The position numbers and the translations under genes were made by a program. From Peptococcaceae bacterium UBA6116 (GTDB lineage Bacteria; Bacillota; Desulfitobacteriia; Desulfitobacteriales; Syntrophobotulaceae): DNA of 14,888 nucleotides. The DNA lies in assembly GCA_002423425.1 (NCBI GenBank), contig DIWC01000053.1, forward strand, positions 1 through 14,888. Direction: 5' to 3'. Position 1 is the first letter of the stretch, and each line of letters opens with the position of its first letter. The notes below the pieces were generated by a model. That model saw only the letters and a list, made by a program, of their open reading frames with translations, was not told the DNA's origin and made no database searches. Positions 7,684-13,200 of the stretch are shown piece by piece.

Positions 7684-9606
7684 TTATTTGCTTAATTCTC
7701 TGGTAAGATTCAACAATCCACCGGCTAAAATGATTTTAGCCTGACGTTCGGTCAGGTCATGATGTAACTGAATAAAAGTATTACAGCCGGCTATTTCTAC
7801 AGGCAAAGAATTGTTGGCAAATAAAGATTTGGTAAGATCTCGCAAAATAAGTTTGCTGTCGGGCGCAATGGTGTCGTAATCTTCTTCCCGCTTAAAGGTC
7901 AGCGGAAGGATGCCGAAATTAATCAGATTTGCTTTATGAATGCGTGCAAAGCTTTTGGCAACGACGGCTCGAACTCCAAGATACATTGGAACTAAAGCGG
8001 CATGTTCACGACTCGAACCTTGACCGTAATTCTGACCGGCGATGATAATACTTTGACCAAGAGACCTCGCCCGGGCTGAAAAACCTTGATCAATTTTACT
8101 GAAGACATATTCGGACATAGCAGGGATGTTGGAGCGCAAAGGCAGGATCTTGGCACCGGCCGGCATGATATCATCTGTTGTAATATTATTTCCGAGTTTT
8201 ATGACTACCGGAAGCTCCAAGCAAGAGGTAAGTTTAGGAGCGATTGGCAATGCTTTGATATTTGGACCGCGGACAATTTCCGTATTTGGATCACCGGGGG
8301 AAAGGATTAAGGAGTCATCCACCCGGTAGTATTCAGGGGTTTCAATTGCCTGAAACTTACCCAAAGTGCGGGGATCGGTTATGACACCGGTCAAGGCACT
8401 GGCTGCCGCGACTTCGGGACTTACAAGATAGACACCTGCATCTGCAGTACCACTGCGTCCTTCGAAGTTACGGTTAAAGGTTCTTAGGGATATTGCTCCG
8501 GAAGAAGGAGATTGGCCCATACCGATGCATGGTCCACAAGCTGATTCAAGGATGCGGGCACCGGAGTCGAGCAAGTCGGTGAGAGCACCGTTATTAGCCA
8601 ACATGGTCAGCACCTGGCGGGATCCGGGGGCAATGACCAAACTAACGCCGGGATGGACAACTTTGCCCTTGAGGATGGCAGCGGCAGTCATAAGGTCACG
8701 GTAGGAGGAGTTTGTGCAGCTTCCGATTGCAACCTGCTGTACTTTAGTGCCTAATAATTCTTGAATAGGGGCAACATTATCAGGCATATGAGGTTTAGCC
8801 GCCAGTGGTTCAAGAGAAGATAAATCCAGCAGTATTTCTTCATCATAGGTTGCATCCGCGTCGGCTTCCAGAGGAATCCAGTGATGTTCCCTGTTTTCAG
8901 CTTTAAGGAAGAGCCTCGTCTGCTCATCACTGGGGAAGACAGAAGTCGTTGCTCCGAGTTCCGCACCCATATTAGTGATGGTAGCCCGTTCGGGAACGCT
9001 TAAGGTTGCTGTCCCCGGACCTGAGTACTCAAATATTTTACCGACTCCGCCTTTAACGGATAGGCGTCGCAGTATTTCCAGAATCACATCTTTGGCTGAA
9101 ACCCACGGGGATAATTGGCCTGTGAGCCAAACACGGACCACTTTAGGGTCACTTAAGTAAAACGCGCCTCCGCCCATGGCAACGGCAACATCGAGTCCGC
9201 CGGCACCCATAGCCAGCATGCCAAGTCCGCCGCCGGTAGGAGTATGGCTATCGGAGCCCAGCAGAGTTTTTCCCGGTTGACCGAAACGCTCGAGATGTAC
9301 CTGGTGACAGATGCCGTTCCCGGGACGAGAAAAAAACACGCCGAAACGGGATGCACAGCTGCGTAGAAAGGAGTGATCGTCCGCATTTTCAAAACCGGTT
9401 TGTAAGGTGTTATGATCGATATAGCTTACGGATAAATCTGTTTTTACAGTTGGAATTGCTATTGCTTCAAACTGGAGGTAAGCCATGGTTCCAGTAGCGT
9501 CTTGAGTAAGTGTTTGATCAATTTTAATACCGAGTTCTCCGCCGGAACCAACTTTGCCGGACTGAAGATGGACAGTAAGTATTTTTTGGGTAAGATTAAG
9601 TCCCAT
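7684..9606 (-). CDS. Aconitate hydratase (single-chain, ~640-residue type)
   Basis: This [4Fe-4S] hydro-lyase should interconvert citrate and isocitrate via cis-aconitate in the cytoplasm. Cluster cysteines are Cys297 (AIGSCTNSS) and Cys357/Cys360 (ESACGPCIGMGQ). Also visible are LLGSDSHTPTGGGLGMLAMG (115-134), RNFEGRSGTADAGVYLVSPE (379-398) and the C-terminal swivel-domain motif GQGSSREHAAL (528-538). The catalytic and swivel domains are in one chain. At 640 residues it is shorter than the ~750-residue mitochondrial or ~900-residue AcnA types, and fits the shorter Aquifex-type single-chain aconitases found in anaerobes. Homoaconitase or methylaconitase activity cannot be excluded. ATG at 9606 has a strong GGGAGG nine bases upstream. 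It is monocistronic, ended by the terminator at 7601-7651, and divergent from trmL. Confidence 0.93.
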   Translation of the reverse strand: MGLNLTQKILTVHLQSGKVGSGGELGIKIDQTLTQDATGTMAYLQFEAIAIPTVKTDLSVSYIDHNTLQTGFENADDHSFLRSCASRFGVFFSRPGNGICHQVHLERFGQPGKTLLGSDSHTPTGGGLGMLAMGAGGLDVAVAMGGGAFYLSDPKVVRVWLTGQLSPWVSAKDVILEILRRLSVKGGVGKIFEYSGPGTATLSVPERATITNMGAELGATTSVFPSDEQTRLFLKAENREHHWIPLEADADATYDEEILLDLSSLEPLAAKPHMPDNVAPIQELLGTKVQQVAIGSCTNSSYRDLMTAAAILKGKVVHPGVSLVIAPGSRQVLTMLANNGALTDLLDSGARILESACGPCIGMGQSPSSGAISLRTFNRNFEGRSGTADAGVYLVSPEVAAASALTGVITDPRTLGKFQAIETPEYYRVDDSLILSPGDPNTEIVRGPNIKALPIAPKLTSCLELPVVIKLGNNITTDDIMPAGAKILPLRSNIPAMSEYVFSKIDQGFSARARSLGQSIIIAGQNYGQGSSREHAALVPMYLGVRAVVAKSFARIHKANLINFGILPLTFKREEDYDTIAPDSKLILRDLTKSLFANNSLPVEIAGCNTFIQLHHDLTERQAKIILAGGLLNLTRELSK

Positions 9607-9695
9607 AAATCTATTCCTCCCTTATTTGACCTAATCACTTTACCAAAAAAGCCAGCGTTCATCCAGTAAAATTAAATAAGTATACATAATATCTT

Positions 9696-9741
9696 TGATG
9701 TTAATGGAATTCCAGATATGACATTAATCGAATTCCAGATA
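9696..9741. repeat. Two contiguous 23-bp direct repeats, candidate operator
   Basis: Units 9696-9718 and 9719-9741 lie head to tail and agree at 20 of 23 positions, sharing the core GAATTCCAGATA. The first unit contains the 10-bp palindrome TGGAATTCCA (9705-9714). They sit in the 201-bp gap between the divergent aconitase and trmL genes, immediately upstream of the TATAAT proposed for trmL and about 90 bp before the aconitase start. Position and tandem arrangement suggest a binding site for a regulator touching one face of the helix every two turns. The regulator is unknown. Confidence 0.6.
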
Positions 9742-9768
9742 GAAATATACTTTTAACTCTTTTCAGGG

Positions 9769-9774
9769 TATAAT
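9769..9774 (+). promoter_or_regulatory. -10 box (TATAAT) of a probable trmL promoter
   Basis: A perfect TATAAT lies 33 bases before the chosen trmL start. No convincing -35 is visible 16-18 bp upstream. A start of transcription near 9780 would rule out the TTG at 9778 as the initiation codon. Confidence 0.45.
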
Positions 9775-9807
9775 ATATTGGAAAAATTGTACTTTGAAGA
9801 ATGGTTG

Positions 9808-10281
9808 ATGATGATACATAAGTTAAATATTGTACTGGTCGAACCGGAGATCCCGCCGAACACAGGAAATATAGCCAGGTTGTGTGCCAATCTGGGTGCA
9901 GATTTGCATTTGGTGAAGCCGCTTGGTTTTAGCATTGATGATAAGCATCTTAAAAGAGCGGGGCTTGATTATTGGCATCTGCTGAATGTTAATGTTTATG
10001 AAAATTTCTTGGATTTTGAAGAGAAAAATCCTGACGGAATACGTTTCTTGGCTACAACCAAGGCACGCCAATATTATACCGAGGTAGAATATAGCGAAGG
10101 TTGTTATCTGCTTTTTGGAAGAGAAACGAAAGGACTTAGTGCTGAAATTCGAAACAGTTATCCCGATAACCTTATTCGGCTGCCGATGAGAACCGATGCC
10201 CGGTCCTTAAACTTATCGAATTCGGTAGCGGTTATTGCCTATGAAGCTATGAGACAGTTGGGGTTTCCTGGTCTTTGCTAA
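9808..10281 (+). CDS. trmL: tRNA (cytidine(34)-2'-O)-methyltransferase, SPOUT family
   Basis: The ~157-residue TrmL-type enzyme 2'-O-methylates the wobble nucleotide of certain tRNA(Leu) species using S-adenosylmethionine. It opens with the family signature LNIVLVEPEIPPNTGNIARL and then has LVKPLGFSIDDKHLKRAGLDY. The C-terminal trefoil-knot SAM site contains LLFGRETKGLSAE, IRLPMRTDARSLNLSNSVAV and IAYEAMRQ, with the knot residues and Asn-Leu-Ser-Asn loop intact. The frame extends upstream to a TTG at 9778, but that would precede the likely transcription start and add non-family residues. ATG 9808 or the adjacent ATG 9811 fits known TrmL N-termini; neither has a strong ribosome binding site (AAGAA at 9796-9800). 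The tagO-like gene begins 23 bases after the stop, suggesting co-transcription. Confidence 0.93.
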   Translation: MMIHKLNIVLVEPEIPPNTGNIARLCANLGADLHLVKPLGFSIDDKHLKRAGLDYWHLLNVNVYENFLDFEEKNPDGIRFLATTKARQYYTEVEYSEGCYLLFGRETKGLSAEIRNSYPDNLIRLPMRTDARSLNLSNSVAVIAYEAMRQLGFPGLC

Positions 10282-10304
10282 AAGGGACCTGCTTGGAGGA
10301 TATA

Positions 10305-11354
10305 ATGATTTCCTATTTTATTACGTTTTTTATCGCTGTTATTTTTGCCTTGCTTTTTACGCCTATTGCTATAATGTTAGCAGAAAAGTGGGGAATACTT
10401 GATTATCCGGGGGAAAGAAGAGTACATAAAGTACCAATCCCGCGGCTTGGCGGAGCGGCCATTTATCTTTCTTTCTGGTTGGCCGTATTTTTGCGGGCTG
10501 ATATTAATAATGTCATTATCGGGATCTTTTTAGGAAGTACGGTTATTTTCGTGGTTGGAATTGTAGATGATATGAAAGGGGTCCGTCCGCAATACAAACT
10601 GTTTTGGCAGTTGCTGGCGGCCTTGGTACCGATTGCTTTCGGACTTACTGTTCCCGATCTGGTCACATTGCCCTTGATTGGTCAAGTCCGTCTTGGGGGT
10701 TTGGGCTATGCCTTCGCCATATTTTGGATCGTCGGGCTGGTCAATACGGTCAATATTTCTGATGGATTGGATGGTTTAGCTGCTGGGATTTGTTTTATTG
10801 CTGCACTGATTCTTTTTTGGTCGGCGAGCAGAATTGGGCAGCCTGCAGCATTCTTAATGCTGGCCTTAGCCGGCGTTGCGCTTGGTTTTCTTTTCTTCAA
10901 TTCCAACCCAGCAAAGATTTTTATGGGCGATTCGGGCAGCATGTTTCTAGGTTATATCATCGGGACGGTTTCGATTTGGGGACTTTTAAAAACTGCCACG
11001 ATTGTCGGAGTTGTTTTTCCTTTGCTCGTTTTGGGCATGCCATTAACCGATGTGGTGTTTGCCATCATCAGAAGGAAATGGAAAGGTCTGTCGATTGTAC
11101 GGGCGGACAGGGGACACCTGCACCATCGTTTGTTGGATGCCGGTTTAAACCAACGTCAAGCTGTTTTTATACTCTATATCATCAGTGCCTGTTTTGGTTT
11201 GGCGGCAATTTTATATGACTATGGATATTGGTACATTGCTTTGGCTTTAGTTATTGTCAATTTGGGTATTATATTAATAATCATTTTTCGTAAATTCAAT
11301 TTAAATAAATACATTTGGAAGAAAAAGATTTATGTTAAAAACAGAGGGGAATAA
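10305..11354 (+). CDS. TagO/WecA-like polyprenyl-phosphate glycosyl-1-phosphate transferase
   Basis: This 349-residue integral membrane enzyme should transfer a sugar-1-phosphate (commonly GlcNAc-1-P from UDP-GlcNAc) to undecaprenyl phosphate, the first step of teichoic acid or other surface glycan synthesis. About ten hydrophobic segments are visible. Cytoplasmic-loop motifs of the MraY/WecA superfamily are all present: RRVHKVPIPRLGG (38-50), VDDMKG with Asp88/Asp89, NTVNISDGLDGLAAG (147-161), KIFMGDSGSMFLG with Asp209 (204-216), and RGHLHHRLLDAG (269-280). The HLHHR motif marks the WecA/TagO branch rather than MraY. The frame extends to a TTG at 10275 inside trmL, but ATG 10305 has GGAGG at 10295-10299, five bases away, and gives the normal N-terminal membrane helix. 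It likely shares a transcript with trmL, ending at the terminator 11390-11418. Confidence 0.93.
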   Translation: MISYFITFFIAVIFALLFTPIAIMLAEKWGILDYPGERRVHKVPIPRLGGAAIYLSFWLAVFLRADINNVIIGIFLGSTVIFVVGIVDDMKGVRPQYKLFWQLLAALVPIAFGLTVPDLVTLPLIGQVRLGGLGYAFAIFWIVGLVNTVNISDGLDGLAAGICFIAALILFWSASRIGQPAAFLMLALAGVALGFLFFNSNPAKIFMGDSGSMFLGYIIGTVSIWGLLKTATIVGVVFPLLVLGMPLTDVVFAIIRRKWKGLSIVRADRGHLHHRLLDAGLNQRQAVFILYIISACFGLAAILYDYGYWYIALALVIVNLGIILIIIFRKFNLNKYIWKKKIYVKNRGE

Positions 11355-11389
11355 ACAATTTGAAATAGGGCAAGTTCTTGAAATTTGAT

Positions 11390-11418
11390 AATATCCTGAA
11401 ATTACAGGATATTTTTTT
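11390..11418 (+). terminator. Rho-independent terminator after the tagO-like gene
   Basis: The perfect 9-bp stem AATATCCTG/CAGGATATT (11390-11398 with 11405-11413) has a 6-nt loop and runs into a T7 tract (11412-11418). It lies 35 bases after the stop of the tagO-like gene, ending that plus-strand unit and separating it from the two small genes downstream. Confidence 0.88.
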
Positions 11419-11455
11419 GTTTTAAGGGCAAAAATATATTCGGGTGATGAATCAA

Positions 11456-11590
11456 ATGAGAAATAAAGAATGCATTAGAAATTGTCTTTATGCCGTGGAC
11501 GGAGTTTGTCGTCTCGAACATACTCATGGCCTGAAGCAGCCGGAATGTCCTTTCCGAGAAGGATCACAGGCTGTAATTTCGGTTATTTAG
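11456..11590 (+). CDS. Small four-cysteine protein, 44 residues, unknown function
   Basis: A short ORF encodes MRNKECIRNCLYAVDG, then VCRLEHTHGLKQPECPFREG and a SQAVISVI tail. Four cysteines spaced C-x3-C-x7-C-x12-C, with two histidines between the third and fourth, suggest a small metal-binding or disulfide knuckle. The CxxxCxYxxDGxCRLxH style resembles short conserved clostridial proteins, but I cannot name a family. Start choice: ATG 11456 has GGTGA (11443-11447) eight bases upstream; an in-frame ATG at 11447 would place that sequence immediately next to the codon and is less likely. It stands between the tagO terminator and the spore-protein-like ORF, with 32 bases to the latter, so the two may be co-transcribed. 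No promoter is obvious. That it is a gene is inferred from the patterned cysteines and the site. Confidence 0.55.
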   Translation: MRNKECIRNCLYAVDGVCRLEHTHGLKQPECPFREGSQAVISVI

Positions 11591-11622
11591 GACAGTAGGC
11601 TGTTAATAAAGGAGGGTTAACT

Positions 11623-11814
11623 ATCAATCAAGTCAATAAAAAAGTTTCGAAAGGCAAAAAAAATAATTTAATTGAAGAACTAAAAATGGAAATCGCATCT
11701 GAACTTGGGATTATTGATGAGATCCGGAGCAATGGCTGGCATTCTCTAAGTCCCAGAGTTTCCGGCAAAATTGGAGGAAAGTTAGTCCAACGGCTAAAAA
11801 AAATGGAGAAATAG
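11623..11814 (+). CDS. Probable alpha/beta-type small acid-soluble spore protein, AUC start
   Basis: The frame encodes ~63 residues with LIEELKMEIASELGIIDEIR, GWHSLSPRVSGKIGGKLVQR and a LKKMEK end. This matches the alpha/beta SASP family (PF00269): a KxEIASELG segment that fits the germination-protease cleavage site, then the G-W-x-x-L...G-x-I/M-G-G-x-hydrophobic-V-x-R helix. Such proteins coat and protect spore DNA and are degraded on germination. The start is odd. A strong AGGAGGG (11610-11616) is followed six bases later by ATC (11623), and the frame has no ATG, GTG or TTG between the upstream in-frame stop (TAG, 11596-11598) and an internal Met codon in the middle of the conserved helix. 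Either AUC initiates translation or an ATG was lost by mutation or sequencing error. The family call is good; expression is uncertain. Confidence 0.68.
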   Translation: MNQVNKKVSKGKKNNLIEELKMEIASELGIIDEIRSNGWHSLSPRVSGKIGGKLVQRLKKMEK

Positions 11815-11842
11815 CTCTTATTATATAACACATAGTTTACAG

Positions 11843-11881
11843 CCCCACCTTATGGTATAATTAGAAAAAAACAGGCGGGGC
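11843..11881 (+). promoter_or_regulatory. Inverted repeat enclosing a -10 box before the ytoI-like gene
   Basis: GCCCC-A-CCT (11843-11851) pairs with AGG-C-GGGGC (11873-11881), one mismatch, around a loop that contains TATAAT (11856-11861). The right arm overlaps the AGGCGGGG that serves as ribosome binding site for the TTG start at 11889, and a T-rich stretch follows. Transcripts starting at the TATAAT would lack the left arm and leave the site free, whereas read-through RNA from the small genes upstream could fold it into a hairpin or terminator. This is a structural reading only. Confidence 0.45.
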
Positions 11882-11888
11882 GTTATTT

Positions 11889-13196
11889 TTGAGTATAACA
11901 AAGCATCAACAAATATTAAGCTTTATTGATAATCTCGCCATTGGCAGCAAAGTTTCCGTCCGTTTCATAGCCAGGGAACTTGATGTTAGTGAAGGAACGG
12001 CATACCGTGCTATCAAAGAGGCTGAGAATAAGGGATTGGTTCGATCCATTCCTAAAGTCGGTACCTTGCGGATCGAAGGAGTTAAGGAAAGACAAATTGA
12101 AGACCTTACCCTGCACGAAGTTGCCCAAATAGTGGAGGGAATAATTGTTTGCGGTGAAAGCAGGCTGACGGAATGTCCCAATAAATTTATTATTGCGGCG
12201 ATGGAACTTAAAGATCTTGAAAGATACCTTGAGGAAGACTCGCTTTGCATAGTAGGAAACCGGAAGGATGCCCAAGTTCTTGCGCTTAATAAAAATGTGC
12301 CGTTGTTAATAACCGGAGGACTGGAACCTTCGGCTGAAGTAATAGAGCTCGCCAGAAATTATAATTCGGTAATCATCAGTTCCCCTTATGATACTTTTGT
12401 TGTGACAACGATGATCAATCGGGCTCTATTTGACCGCTTAATTGATAAGGAGCTTTTACTGGTTGAAGATATAATGATCAGGGATGTAAAATATCTTGAA
12501 CAGGATGCAACTGTCGGTGATTGGTATCGTCTTTCCCAACAAACCGGCCACAGCAGATTTCCGGTTGTCGATCAAAATAAAAATGTTGTCGGTATTGTTA
12601 CAGCCGTAGACGTTGCAGGGGCGGATCAGGAAGAGATTATTTCCAAGGTTATAAACATACACCCGTTTACAATCGGCCGGGATGATTCTGTTACACATGT
12701 TTCGCGCAAGATGGTCTGGGAAGGCTGGGAAATTGCTGCGGTTGTCGATAATGGCAAACTGATCGGCATCGTTAGTTTACAAGATGTGTTGGAAGCGTTT
12801 CAACAAATCCAAAAACAGCCTCAGTTTGGAGAAACGGTAGATAATCTTGTCCTTAGTGGTTTCGGTTATGCGGATGAATCGGAAAACCTAACTATAAAAG
12901 GAGAAATTACTCAATTTATGGCTAATGAATTCGGGTCAGCCAGCTGCGGTAATCTTGTTACGCTGATGAATACTGCGGGATATATAGCCCTTCGTAAAAA
13001 ATACCGGCTTGATGCTATTACCGAGAACTTTACCTTTTCTCAGATCTATCCTGTTCCCGTCGGTAGCGAAATTAGTATTTCGGCAAAACTGCTGCTTGTT
13101 ACTAAGAAGCATTGTACGATTGAATTGGATGTGTTCAATGATCAGGGGTTATTGGTCAAAGGCTTGATGACTGCCCGGATGGGGGAAAATAAGTAG
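11889..13196 (+). CDS. ytoI: YtoI-like regulator: HTH, DRTGG, two CBS and HotDog domains
   Basis: This is a 435-residue cytoplasmic multidomain protein. A winged helix-turn-helix occupies roughly 1-62 (ARELDVSEGTAYRAIKEAEN). The DRTGG domain is about 72-180 (LTLHEVAQIVEGIIVCGESR; LLITGGLEPSAEVIELA; YDTFVVTTMINRA). A CBS pair lies at about 192-305 (VEDIMIRDVKYLEQDATVGD; HSRFPVVD; VVGIVTAVDV; NGKLIGIVSLQDVLEAF), and a HotDog thioesterase-like domain at about 318-432. Architecture, length and position before dnaE match Bacillus YtoI. CBS pairs usually bind adenine nucleotides and HotDog folds acyl-CoA, so it may couple DNA binding to energy or acyl-CoA status, but no function is established. The start is TTG 11889, with AGGCGGGG eight bases upstream. 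dnaE follows after four bases. Confidence 0.9.
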   Translation: MSITKHQQILSFIDNLAIGSKVSVRFIARELDVSEGTAYRAIKEAENKGLVRSIPKVGTLRIEGVKERQIEDLTLHEVAQIVEGIIVCGESRLTECPNKFIIAAMELKDLERYLEEDSLCIVGNRKDAQVLALNKNVPLLITGGLEPSAEVIELARNYNSVIISSPYDTFVVTTMINRALFDRLIDKELLLVEDIMIRDVKYLEQDATVGDWYRLSQQTGHSRFPVVDQNKNVVGIVTAVDVAGADQEEIISKVINIHPFTIGRDDSVTHVSRKMVWEGWEIAAVVDNGKLIGIVSLQDVLEAFQQIQKQPQFGETVDNLVLSGFGYADESENLTIKGEITQFMANEFGSASCGNLVTLMNTAGYIALRKKYRLDAITENFTFSQIYPVPVGSEISISAKLLLVTKKHCTIELDVFNDQGLLVKGLMTARMGENK

Positions 13197-13200
13197 TACT

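Noticed and set aside
9778..9807. TTG at 9778 as the start of trmL
   Set aside because: It lies within a few bases of the TATAAT (9769-9774), before the probable transcription start, and adds residues absent from the family.
10275..10304. TTG at 10275 as the start of the tagO-like gene
   Set aside because: The ATG at 10305 has GGAGG five bases upstream and gives a normal N-terminal membrane helix.
10790..11218. A 142-codon plus-strand open frame inside the tagO-like gene
   Set aside because: It is out of frame with all MraY/WecA motifs, shows no recognisable protein pattern and has no ribosome binding site: a shadow of the real gene.
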